Part shown: one piece after another, positions 32,818 to 40,105 of the stretch | How positions within the stretch are numbered: the stretch's first letter is position 1 | Layout of the letters: each line of letters begins with the position of its first letter | Source: Amycolatopsis nivea | GTDB taxonomy: Bacteria; Actinomycetota; Actinomycetes; Mycobacteriales; Pseudonocardiaceae | DNA length: 43,674 nucleotides | Assembly (NCBI RefSeq): GCF_004522235.1 | Contig: NZ_SDLT01000042.1 | Span: forward strand, 1 to 43,674 | Direction: 5' to 3' | The notes under the pieces: generated by a model | The model's database searches: none | Seen by the model: the letters and a program-made list of their open reading frames with translations, nothing else | What the model was told of the DNA's origin: nothing | Translations under genes and position numbers: made by a program

Positions 32818-32872
32818 GTCCGTGAAGGGCTCCTTGAGGGAATCAGATTCCCTCAAGGAGCCCTTCACGGAC
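32818..32872. repeat. Perfect 55-bp palindrome
   Basis: The arms 32818-32844 and 32846-32872 are exact reverse complements of 27 bp around a single A. The arm starts GTCCGTGAAGGGCTCCTTGA and ends GGGAATC. It is the best-preserved member of the family seen at 234, 297, 17383 and 21751, and its left arm is identical to 234-260. The interval 32721-33215 otherwise holds only repeats and the operator-like pair at 33160. Confidence 0.97.
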
Positions 32873-33016
32873 CCTTGCCGCCGGGTGCCCGCCCGCTGAG
32901 GGAGGGGCGGAAACCTCCGCGAGCGCGGCGGGTGAAGCCGTCCCTCGTCGATGGGCGCGACCCGCTTGATGCTGCGTATCGCCGCAACGCCGCCGCACGC
33001 GACGACCGCAGAGAAA

Positions 33017-33070
33017 CCCCCAATGTGGCATTGGGTGCATGCGACGCACCCAATGTGGCGTTCGGTGCGC
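33017..33070. repeat. Mosaic intergenic repeat, partial module B
   Basis: It reads CCCAATGTGGCATTGGGTGC, a short spacer, then CACCCAATGTGGCGTTCGGT, matching the core of the copies at 125-180 and 43550-43602. The flanking parts of module B are absent here. Confidence 0.85.
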
Positions 33071-33159
33071 TGATCAAGCACCGCAGCGCTTCCACCGATG
33101 GCGGCGAGCGGCATGAACGAAGCACCCGATGTGGTGCCGGATGCACCCAGCCCAGCGCA

Positions 33160-33186
33160 TGGTCTAGACCGCTAATGGTCTGGACC
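33160..33186. promoter_or_regulatory. Two DasR-like operator sequences in tandem
   Basis: TGGTCTAGACC (33160-33170) and TGGTCTGGACC (33176-33186) start 16 bp apart. Each matches 10-11 of 12 positions of TGGTCTAGACCA, the known core of dre sites bound by the GlcNAc-responsive GntR regulator DasR in streptomycetes. No start codon lies near on either strand, so they may be decoys, relics or promoter parts of an unseen transcript. Confidence 0.4.
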
Positions 33187-33215
33187 TCCGCGCAACCCGA
33201 CCCCGGACACGAAAA

Positions 33216-33245
33216 CGCTCCCCGGGCAACGAATTCCGGGGAGCG
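33216..33245 (-). terminator. Terminator of the microprotein operon
   Basis: CGCTCCCCGG pairs perfectly with CCGGGGAGCG over a 10-base loop, and on the minus strand is followed by TTTTCG. It lies 21 bp past the stop at 33266, which supports transcription of the two small minus-strand genes. Confidence 0.82.
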
Positions 33246-33265
33246 TGGACGATGCGGGATTCGGC

Positions 33266-33502
33266 TCAGCCGAGCCCGTGGAGAATCGGTACTCGTGTCT
33301 CGCGACAGTGGCGGGTGGAGTGGACGGTGTCCGCTTGGCGCGGAGCCGGTACTTCGATCTCGGTGTCCACAACCATCGGGCTGCGCAGCGGGGCCTGGAT
33401 CAGGCTGAACCCGAACCGGTTGCGCAATTCGTGATTGATCCCACGCCGGCCGCGAGTGTGTTCGTCCTCACGGCGGAAAAGCGTGGTGAGCCGTACGGCC
33501 AT
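33266..33502 (-). CDS. 78-residue unrecognised protein, second gene of a microprotein operon
   Basis: The protein begins MAVRLTTLFRREDEHTRGRR, continues GINHELRNRFGFSLIQAPLR and ends RVPILHGLG. It is basic, has no membrane span or signal peptide, and has a single Cys (RHCRET). I know no family. The ATG at 33502 comes 4 bp after the stop of the upstream small gene, suggesting translational coupling, and a good terminator follows the stop. By hand count about 77% of codons end in G or C, lower than in neighbouring genes but coding-like. The strand and limits are supported; function is unknown. Confidence 0.55.
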   Translation of the reverse strand: MAVRLTTLFRREDEHTRGRRGINHELRNRFGFSLIQAPLRSPMVVDTEIEVPAPRQADTVHSTRHCRETRVPILHGLG

Positions 33503-33506
33503 GGGA

Positions 33507-33710
33507 TCACACCCCCAGTTCGGATAACGGGAACCGGCGCGGGTCGGCACCGGCTGGATCGGGGTGGTTCGCGCTCGACGGGTCAACGCCGGGCACCAGG
33601 GAAACCGCTCCGTTGCGGTGTCTCCGCAGGGTCGTCGCAGCACCTGGACCAGCGCCGATTCCGGCGAGGCTGGCGGATCGGCTCACCGGTTCGCACAGGT
33701 CGGCTCGCAT
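33507..33710 (-). CDS. 67-residue unrecognised protein, first gene of a microprotein operon
   Basis: The protein begins MRADLCEPVSRSASLAGIGA and ends DPRRFPLSELGV, with a flexible Gly/Ala/Pro/Asp middle. The ATG at 33710 has an excellent GGGAGGAG ribosome-binding site 5 bp upstream. This is why I prefer it to the ATG at 33803, which would add 31 residues. One codon is the rare TTA (33525-33527). The short length and disordered look fit a precursor peptide, a small regulator or a bldA-dependent peptide, but none of these is shown. It is divergent from the DUF397 gene, with a 273-bp shared upstream region. Confidence 0.5.
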   Translation of the reverse strand: MRADLCEPVSRSASLAGIGAGPGAATTLRRHRNGAVSLVPGVDPSSANHPDPAGADPRRFPLSELGV

Positions 33711-33983
33711 CCGCACTCCTCCCGATATCTCGCGGCTGTTCCGCCGCCCGGGCCGGGTGCCCGGGCCGGTGCTGCCGGTGTTGGGCTGAATGTCGCAAGC
33801 CATTCACCCACCACTGACGCCCCGATCGCTGCGATTAATCCTACTCCTGGAATAATCTTCATGTCGAGATCGGGTCGAGTTGATCACCCGCTTGGCCCTG
33901 CGGTTTGCTCCGTAGTGACGCAAAGAAGCCGGGGACGTGCATCAGAGCGCACGCCCTGCACAAGGCTCGGAGGTGGACGACCC

Positions 33984-34244
33984 ATGGCGGATTATCCGTC
34001 GCCCCAGGATTACGACCCGGACACGGCAGAGTCGCTGTTCGCGGCCGCGGCCTGGGCGAAGTCGTTCGCGAGCGAGCCCAACGGCGGAAACTGTGTCGAG
34101 GTCAACCTCTCCCGTCCCGGCCTGATCGGCGTGCGCGACACGAAGCTCGCCGCGAGCCCGGTGCTGGTGTTCGACCGTGGCGAGTGGGACGCCTTCCTCG
34201 TCGCGGTCAAGGCTGGTCAGTTCGACCTGCCGCCGAGTGAGTAG
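33984..34244 (+). CDS. DUF397-domain protein, separated from its usual XRE partner
   Basis: The 86-residue protein shows the DUF397 pattern: SFASEPNGGNCVEVNL, then GLIGVRDTKLAASPVLVFDR, then EWDAFLVAVKAGQFDLP. DUF397 proteins normally lie beside an XRE/DUF5753 regulator and are thought to act with it, in some cases like an antitoxin or anti-repressor. The only XRE/DUF5753 gene here is at 29783-30637. The ATG at 33984 follows GGAGGTGG. The upstream 273 bp is shared with the divergent microprotein operon. Confidence 0.85.
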   Translation: MADYPSPQDYDPDTAESLFAAAAWAKSFASEPNGGNCVEVNLSRPGLIGVRDTKLAASPVLVFDRGEWDAFLVAVKAGQFDLPPSE

Positions 34245-34413
34245 TCCACCACGACGAGGTCTCGACTGAGAGCGATTCGCAAACAGTCACTCGATCGGGT
34301 GGAGTGTGGCGGCGCTCCGGTCACCGTGGGCGCCGGGCGGTGTGGGTTCAATGTCGGCTTGGCGAGGGTCGCCGTCTGAGTAGGTTGAGCGCCCCGACCC
34401 CACGGAGCGCGCC

Positions 34414-35852
34414 ATGACCCCACTCCACTACCTCCCCGCCGGCGAAGTGTTGCGCCTCTTCCGGACCCGGCAACTCTCGCCGGTGGAGGTGATGCGCGCG
34501 GTCGTCGAGCGCGAGGAGCGGGTCGAGCCGGTTGTCAACGCGTTCGCCGAGCAGATGTTCGAGCAGGCGTTGCGGGCGGCGGCCGTCGCGGAGAAGGCGT
34601 ACGCGCCCGGCGGTCAGCCGAGGCCGCTCGAAGGACTGCCGATCGCGGCGAAGGAAGAACAGCCCCTGGCCGGGCACCCCGTCACCGAAGGCACCCTCCT
34701 GCGCTCGCCCCGGGTGGCGCGGGAGACCGCGATCGGGCTCAGCCGCATCCAGGCGGCCGGCGGGATTCTGCACGCTCGCACGACGACGTCCGAGTTCTGC
34801 TGCATGCCGCTGTCCCACACGCGACGCTGGGGAACCACGCGCAATCCATGGAACCTCCAGACCGCGGCGGGCGGCTCGTCCGGCGGTTCTGGCGCGGCGC
34901 TGGCGGCCGGAACCGCCTACCTCGCCACCGGATCGGACATCGGCGGTTCGCTCCGCGCGCCCGCGTCCTTCACCGGCGTCGTGGGCTTCAAACCGCCGCA
35001 CGGGCGCAATCCCGTCCTCCCGCCCGCCGGATTGGATACTTACTACCACCACGGCCCGATGGCTCGGACCGTCGCCGATTGCGCGTTGCTGCAGAACGTC
35101 ATGGCGGGCGAGGATCCGCGCGACCCGCACTCGCGACTTCCCGCCGTTCGCATTGAGGTGGGCGACGTGCGTGGGCTCCGCGTCGCGTGCTGTCCGGTGC
35201 CTGGCGATTTCCCAGTGGCCTCGGAGGTCGCCGCCAACACCCGCGCCGTCGCGCATGCGCTGGAGTCTGCCGGTGCGGTGGTGACGGAGATCGAGATCGA
35301 CTGGCGCTCGCCATGGTCAAACAGGCCTTGTGGGCGCACTTCGGGACCGGTTTGGCCGCCGAGGTCTTGGAGCTGGACCGGCAGAACCCGGGCGTCATCA
35401 CCCCGTACTGCCAGGCTTTCGCGCGCAAAGGCGTCGAGAACATTGTGGACGCGGAAACCGGCCGCGCCGTCGAAGCGGCGATCCGAGAACGCCTCGACGC
35501 GGTGTTCGAGCGGTTCGACGCACTCATCGTGCCGACCCTCGGTGCCACCGCGTTCGCCGCTGGCGAGGACTACCTTTCCGAGCAGGTCGTGGTCGATGGT
35601 GTTGCGCTGGAACACTTTTCGGACGCTTCGCTCACTCCGGCGTTCAACGTCGGCAGTGAACATCCGGTGCTCGCCGTGCCGTCCGGTTGGGCGAGCAACG
35701 GCGTGCCGACGGGGGTCCAGGTCGTCGCGGGCAAGTACGACGACGGCACGGCATTCCGCGTCGGCGCGGCGATCGAGCGGACAGTGGGGGCCGGGTTCGC
35801 ACGGATTCCGTTAGCTGGCCAGGAATTCCCGCAGATGCGTCACGACCTGTAA
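34414..35852 (+). pseudogene. Amidase-signature gene interrupted by a single-base frameshift
   Basis: The first part (34414 to about 35304, 297 residues) contains all catalytic residues of an amidase: Lys80 in PIAAKEEQ, cis-Ser155 in AAGGSSGGSGAAL and Ser179 in GSDIGGSLRAP. After EIEIDW the frame turns to nonsense, while the next frame continues as LAMVKQALWAHFGTGLAAEV and runs to a natural end at 35852. One missing base between 35304 and 35307 explains this; restored, the protein would have about 479 residues. It is either a real recent mutation or a sequence error. The 3' end overlaps the converging hydrolase gene by 42 bp. GGAG precedes the ATG at 34414. Confidence 0.8.
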
Positions 35853-36668
35853 GGGTTGTTCCTCGGGGAGGAAGTGCCCACAGTCGTCGAGGCCGATGCC
35901 GGTCACGTTGTCCGCGTAGTCGCGCCAGATGTCGAGCGTGGGCAGGCTGCCGAGCAGTCCGGCCTTGCCCCACATCGCCAGTACTGGCTGGGTGAGGCGT
36001 TTCCCGGCGGCGTAATCGGCGTCGTCCAGTTCGGCGTCGTCCGGGAATGAGGCGCGGTAGTCGTCGAAACCGGCTCGGAGCGCGCCGGGGGCTTCGAAGG
36101 CACGCACGTATTCGGCGACGTCCTCGGCGGGCAGCCCGTGGCGTTGGAAGGTCCAGCGCTCGAAGAAGTACCCGAGGTAGGCGGCGATGTTCTGCCCGGC
36201 CAGCAGTTCCGGCAGGTCTGGCTGGAGGTGGAAAAGCCAGTGCCAGTACGCCTTCCCGAGGTCCCGGTCGAGGCGGCGCCACATCTCTCGCGTCGGCGCG
36301 ATGTCCAGCACGGCCAGCCGTTCGACCTGGTCCGGGCGGTCGAGCGCCCACCGATGAGCGACGCGCCCGCCGCGGTCGTGCCCCGCGACTGCGACCCGGT
36401 CGAACCCGAGCTGTTCGGCCAGCTTCGCGACGTCGGCGGCCATCGTGCGCTTGTCATAACCGGTGCGGGGTTTGTCGGTGCGCCCGTATCCGCGCAGGTC
36501 AGGGGCGATCACGGTGTACGCCTCGGTCAGCGGTCCGGCGACGCGGCGCCAGCAGTGCGACGTCTGCGGCCAGCCGTGCAGGAGGAACAGCGGCGGGCCG
36601 TCGCCGCCGCGGAGGTAGTGCATGCGCAGGTCGGCTACTTGGGCCATGGCTGCTTCTAACCGGCTCAT
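35811..36668 (-). CDS. Alpha/beta hydrolase, haloacetate dehalogenase-like
   Basis: The 285-residue cytoplasmic enzyme has the oxyanion motif LLHGWPQTSHCW and the nucleophile elbow AVAGHDRGGRVAHRWALD, with Asp98 as nucleophile. The late His is in DDCGHFLPEEQP. An Asp nucleophile with HDRGGR and AVLDIAPT is typical of fluoroacetate/haloacetate dehalogenases and close epoxide hydrolases; substrate testing would be required to choose. Start at ATG 36668, or 36647 (MAQVADL); neither has a good ribosome-binding site. It is divergent from the CGNR regulator across a shared operator. Confidence 0.82.
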   Translation of the reverse strand: MSRLEAAMAQVADLRMHYLRGGDGPPLFLLHGWPQTSHCWRRVAGPLTEAYTVIAPDLRGYGRTDKPRTGYDKRTMAADVAKLAEQLGFDRVAVAGHDRGGRVAHRWALDRPDQVERLAVLDIAPTREMWRRLDRDLGKAYWHWLFHLQPDLPELLAGQNIAAYLGYFFERWTFQRHGLPAEDVAEYVRAFEAPGALRAGFDDYRASFPDDAELDDADYAAGKRLTQPVLAMWGKAGLLGSLPTLDIWRDYADNVTGIGLDDCGHFLPEEQPLQVVTHLREFLAS

Positions 36669-36714
36669 GGGGTTAGACGGTAGCGCGCGTTCTCACCGGT
36701 TTCAATGGTTAGAA
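36654..36714. promoter_or_regulatory. TTCTAACC/GGTTAGAA operator cluster in a divergent promoter
   Basis: TTCTAACC (36654-36661) and GGTTAGAA (36707-36714) are exact reverse complements, and a third copy GGTTAGAC lies at 36671-36678. Together they cover both start codons of the divergent hydrolase and CGNR genes. The simplest model is that the CGNR protein represses both genes. Confidence 0.5.
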
Positions 36715-37259
36715 TGAGCGGCATGGATTGGGTGTTCGACGCTGGACGGCCGTGTCTGCACCTGGTGAACACGCTGCGCTCCCGGCATCTTTCGGAAGGC
36801 ATCGAGCTGCTGACCGGCCCGGACGCACTGGCGGAATGGCTTGAGCTGGCCGGATTCGGTCGTATGCCGGTGACTGCCGCCCAGTTGGCCGCGGCAAAAG
36901 ACCTGCGCGAGGCGGTGAACCGGCTGCTGACCGCCAAGCCGCTGGTTGCCGACGTCCGCCTGGTCAATGACGCCCTCGCAGCTGCCCCCGAGCCGGATCG
37001 GCTGCTGTTGAAGGACGGTGTGCTGCAGCGGGAAGCGCCCACTCCCGCGGACCCGATAGCGACGGCATTCGCGGTGCTGGCCGCCGACGCCGTCGATCTC
37101 GCTACCGGTGCAGAAGACATCCGCATCTGCTCGGCGGACGACTGCGGCTTGCGATTTGTCGACACGTCGCCTCGCCGGACGCGCCAGTGGTGCTCGATGT
37201 CGCGCTGCGGGAACCGGGCGAAGGCGCGGGCGCACTACGAACGGACGAAGAACCGATAG
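36714..37259 (+). CDS. CGNR zinc-finger regulator with ABATE domain
   Basis: The 181-residue protein has the ABATE ligand-binding domain (WVFDAGRPCLHLVNTLRSR near the start) and a C-terminal CGNR zinc finger. The finger reads ICSADDCGLRFVDTS with C-x4-C, then RQWCSMSRCGNRAKARAHY with C-x3-C. These proteins are stress- or metabolite-responsive transcription factors in actinobacteria. The ATG at 36714 is chosen; ATGs at 36705 and 36723 are in the same frame, and no Shine-Dalgarno is visible. It is divergent from the dehalogenase-like gene, its probable target, and converges with the MpaB gene with a 25-bp overlap. Confidence 0.87.
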   Translation: MSGMDWVFDAGRPCLHLVNTLRSRHLSEGIELLTGPDALAEWLELAGFGRMPVTAAQLAAAKDLREAVNRLLTAKPLVADVRLVNDALAAAPEPDRLLLKDGVLQREAPTPADPIATAFAVLAADAVDLATGAEDIRICSADDCGLRFVDTSPRRTRQWCSMSRCGNRAKARAHYERTKNR

Positions 37260-38131
37260 GCCCACGGGTGCGCGCGCAGCCACACATTCAGCTTTCCGAC
37301 CACTCGCATGGGGCGGTGGGCGCGAGACTTTCCCCAAGTCGCGGTCGCTGTGGACAACCCGGCCGTAGTGGGCGGGGTTGTCGGTGGGGGCGGATAGACT
37401 GGACAAGGGCCGTCCCCCGGAGGAGGGCGGGGGGCTGCGCTGGCGGGGCCGGGGCGAAGGGGAACGTCCGGCGTGCGGATCAGGAACAGCTGCCCGGTCG
37501 AGTATCCTTTTTGGAGCTTCGGCCACCGGCGGTCCGACATGCGGGCGAATGGTTTCCCTGCGGTGTCGATGGTCTCGAACAGCGTGCTGATCGTCTCGTT
37601 CGGACCGAACCCGGCGATCGTCTCCCGGTAGTACCGCTCGAACTCCGGCCACGTCGGCGGCAGATCCCGCTCGCGGACGCCGAGGATCCGGCCGATGCCG
37701 CACATCTGCGCGTAGTACTCGTCAAGCTCCGAAGTGGACATCGGGCGGCCGAAGAACCGTTGTGCGTCAACGGGAGCCATCACCAGCGTCGCGTGCACCC
37801 ATGCGTACGCGCCAGGATCGAGCGCGCTGTATCGACGGCCATCGGCGATACCGGTGAACGAGCGGTGCAGTTTCCGCAATCGTTCGGCCTCGAATTGCGC
37901 GCCCTTTGTCCCGCCGTAAACGTAGATCGACAGCGAAGCGACGGTGCGCATCAGCCGGGTCCACGGATCCTCGCGGTAGTCCGAATGATCCCGCACCCCG
38001 GCCGCGACGACCGGATGCGCGACCTGCAGTACGAGCACCTGTCCCGCGAGCAGCGCGTCGCGGAAGTCGCCGAAATAGCGCCAAGCCGCGGTACCGCGAA
38101 CGACCGGCGGAGCCACGTCAGCCTCGCGCAC
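37235..38131 (-). CDS. MpaB-family (DUF2236) oxygenase-like protein
   Basis: The 298-residue protein has the family's heme-associated pattern: LVLQVAHPVVAAGVRDHSDY, TVASLSIYVYGGTKGAQFEA, PGAYAWVHATLVMA and YRETIAGFGP. Members include latex-cleaving oxygenase Lcp and mycophenolic-acid MpaB, which bind heme b through conserved Lys and His. The C-terminal part (about 225-270) is unusually rich in Pro, Thr and Ala and does not look like the family before recovering at WLRAHPWAYRFF. The GTG at 38131 overlaps the TetR stop by 14 bp, placing it third in an amidase-TetR-MpaB operon. Confidence 0.78.
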   Translation of the reverse strand: MREADVAPPVVRGTAAWRYFGDFRDALLAGQVLVLQVAHPVVAAGVRDHSDYREDPWTRLMRTVASLSIYVYGGTKGAQFEAERLRKLHRSFTGIADGRRYSALDPGAYAWVHATLVMAPVDAQRFFGRPMSTSELDEYYAQMCGIGRILGVRERDLPPTWPEFERYYRETIAGFGPNETISTLFETIDTAGKPFARMSDRRWPKLQKGYSTGQLFLIRTPDVPLRPGPASAAPRPPPGDGPCPVYPPPPTTPPTTAGLSTATATWGKSRAHRPMRVVGKLNVWLRAHPWAYRFFVRS

Positions 38132-38666
38132 CGTGCAGCAGCATCATCAACGGCTCGGCAGCCGGAACGTCCGTGCCGGTCGCGAGGCGGCGCAACTGCA
38201 GCCCGGCGATCAGCGCGACCACCGGCCCGGCTACTCGTTCCGGCTCCGGCAGGCCGAGTGCGGTCAGAATCGTAATGGCCAATTCGTCATATGCCGCAAA
38301 GCATTTCGCGGACGCTTCGTGCAGCCCGGGGTCGCGCGCGGCTTGCAGGTACAGCTCGTGCGGCGCGAGTTCGTCCGTGCCGAACGGCAATTGCTTGATT
38401 ACGTGTTCCACGACGGTCGCCGCTTGTTCGAGGCTCAGCCCTTGTTCCCGGTACGCCTCGACAATTCCCGCCAGTTTCGCGGTTTCCTCCTCGGCGAACA
38501 GCAGCATCGCCTCGCGCAGGAGCTCGGTCTGGCTGGGGAAGTGATAGGTCAGCGTGCCGAGCGAAACCCCGGCAGCGGCGACGATGCGCCGGTTGGTGAG
38601 CCCGCCGACGCCCTGTTCGCCGACCACCTTCAGGGTGGCGCGAAGAATCGCGTCGCGAGTGGTCAC
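38118..38666 (-). CDS. TetR-family transcriptional regulator
   Basis: The 182-residue protein has an N-terminal TetR helix-turn-helix (GLTNRRIVAAAGVSLGTLTY, about 23-42, then HFPSQTELLREA) and an all-helical ligand-binding domain. The GTG at 38666 overlaps the stop of the amidase gene (GTGA), so it is translationally coupled. The palindrome at 40058-40073 in the amidase promoter is its probable operator, which would make the three-gene operon self-regulated. Confidence 0.88.
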   Translation of the reverse strand: MTTRDAILRATLKVVGEQGVGGLTNRRIVAAAGVSLGTLTYHFPSQTELLREAMLLFAEEETAKLAGIVEAYREQGLSLEQAATVVEHVIKQLPFGTDELAPHELYLQAARDPGLHEASAKCFAAYDELAITILTALGLPEPERVAGPVVALIAGLQLRRLATGTDVPAAEPLMMLLHGARG

Positions 38667-40039
38667 CACCCCGGCTCGGGACGTCGGTCCGGCCACCGCT
38701 GCACCTCTTCCAGTTGCGCGGCAACGGAAATCAGCCGCTCCTCGGAATGCGACGGGCCGAGCAGCTGGGCGCCGAGCGGCAACCCGTCCGCGGTCAGCCC
38801 GGCGGGCACGTTCACCCCGGGCCAGCCCAGCACGTTCCACGGCCAAGCGTACGGGCACGCGGCGATCATCGACTGGTCGGTCTGCCAGCCGGAAAGCCCG
38901 TCGAAAGACCCGATCACGGGCGGCGGAGTGGCGGTGGTCGGCGTGAGCAGGACGTCGATGTCGCCGAACACCCCGCCGATCCGGCGGCGCAGCACCGGTT
39001 CGAGCGCGCGAGCGAGTTTCAGCGCGGGTCCGGCGAGAAGGCCGCCTTGCTGGGCGTTGCTGCGGGTGCGCGGGTCGAGCGCGGACGGCTCCGGTACGCG
39101 CCTGGCCCAATCGCGCACGCCGGTGAGCGAGCGCGGCAGGAAGGTGAGACCGATCAAGCCGTATCCGGGTTCGACCGGCACGATCTCGTGGCCCAGCCCC
39201 GCAAGCGTCTCGGCGGTCTGGCGCACCGCCGATTCGACCACTGGGTCGAGCCTGGTTTTGGTGGCGGTAAAGGGAATCCGGGTGGAGAGGCCGATCCGCA
39301 GCCGTCCCGGTTCGCGCTGGGCGGCGGTCTGGAACGAGGTGCCAGTGCCCGCGGTGACGTCGAGCAGGGTGGCCGCGTCGGCGACCGTCCGGGCGAGTGG
39401 GCCGAGCACGGTGAGGCCGTAGAACAGTTCGCTGCCGGTCGGGATCCGGCCGCGCTGGGTTTTGATGCCGACCAGTCCGGTCCACGCCGCCGGGATGCGC
39501 ACCGATCCCGCCCCGTCCGACCCGAGCGCGGCGGCCACGATCCCGGCCGCCACCGCCGCGGCGGATCCGCCGGACGACCCGCCCGGCGTGTGCGCGGGCT
39601 GCCACGGATTGCGCGTCGCGCCGAAGGCGGTGCCCTCGGTGAACGGCCATTGGCCCAGCTCAGGCGTGTTGGTCTTGCCGATGATGACCGCGCCGGCCTG
39701 CTTGAGCTTCGCGACCGCGGGCGCGTCCGCCGTCGCTGCCGGGAACTCGCCCGGGCAGCCGAACGCGGTCGGCAGGCCGACGATGTCCACGTCGTCCTTG
39801 ATCGCGACCGGCACCCCGAGCAACGGCGCGCGGTCACCGTCGGCGCGGCGCTGATCAGCGGCGGCGGCCTCGGCGAGCGCGGCTTCGTCGCGCAGCACGC
39901 GGAACGCGTTGAGCACGGGTTGGCTCGCGTGCGCCCGCTTGAGCGCGAGCTCGGTCAGCTCCACGGCCGTGACCTCGCCGGATTCGAGCGCGGCGGCTTG
40001 GGCGGCAAGGGTCGTGAACTCGGTTGTCGCGGAAGGCAT
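38663..40039 (-). CDS. Amidase-signature family enzyme
   Basis: The 458-residue enzyme is complete. Lys81 is in VAIKDDVD, the cis-Ser is near 155 in TPGGSSGGSAAAVAAG, and the nucleophile is Ser179 in GSDGAGSVRIPAA. Such enzymes hydrolyse amides of many kinds; the substrate is unknown. It is only distantly similar to the broken amidase at 34414. The ATG at 40039 follows GGGGAG. It is the first gene of the amidase-TetR-MpaB unit. Confidence 0.9.
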   Translation of the reverse strand: MPSATTEFTTLAAQAAALESGEVTAVELTELALKRAHASQPVLNAFRVLRDEAALAEAAAADQRRADGDRAPLLGVPVAIKDDVDIVGLPTAFGCPGEFPAATADAPAVAKLKQAGAVIIGKTNTPELGQWPFTEGTAFGATRNPWQPAHTPGGSSGGSAAAVAAGIVAAALGSDGAGSVRIPAAWTGLVGIKTQRGRIPTGSELFYGLTVLGPLARTVADAATLLDVTAGTGTSFQTAAQREPGRLRIGLSTRIPFTATKTRLDPVVESAVRQTAETLAGLGHEIVPVEPGYGLIGLTFLPRSLTGVRDWARRVPEPSALDPRTRSNAQQGGLLAGPALKLARALEPVLRRRIGGVFGDIDVLLTPTTATPPPVIGSFDGLSGWQTDQSMIAACPYAWPWNVLGWPGVNVPAGLTADGLPLGAQLLGPSHSEERLISVAAQLEEVQRWPDRRPEPGW

Positions 40040-40057
40040 CGGCGGCTCCCCGTTCTC

Positions 40058-40073
40058 TCGTTCGCTCGAACGA
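40058..40073. promoter_or_regulatory. Palindromic operator upstream of the amidase operon
   Basis: TCGTTCGCTCGAACGA is a perfect 7+2+7 palindrome 18 bp upstream of the amidase start, next to a GATACG -10-like hexamer on the minus strand. The length and symmetry suit a TetR dimer. Confidence 0.6.
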
Positions 40074-40105
40074 ACGTATCACGGCGACGGCCGGGAAGTT
40101 CGGGC

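Noticed and set aside
33017..33070. Possible CRISPR array from the CCCAATGTGGC repeats
   Set aside because: The units are palindromic, unevenly spaced and without unique spacers; no cas genes are present.
33711..33803. Longer start (ATG 33803) for the first microprotein gene
   Set aside because: It lacks a ribosome-binding site, whereas the ATG at 33710 has GGGAGGAG 5 bp upstream.
30597..34244. Secondary-metabolite cluster from the glycosyltransferase and methyltransferase
   Set aside because: No core biosynthetic, deoxysugar or export genes are present; the neighbouring genes are regulators and repeats.
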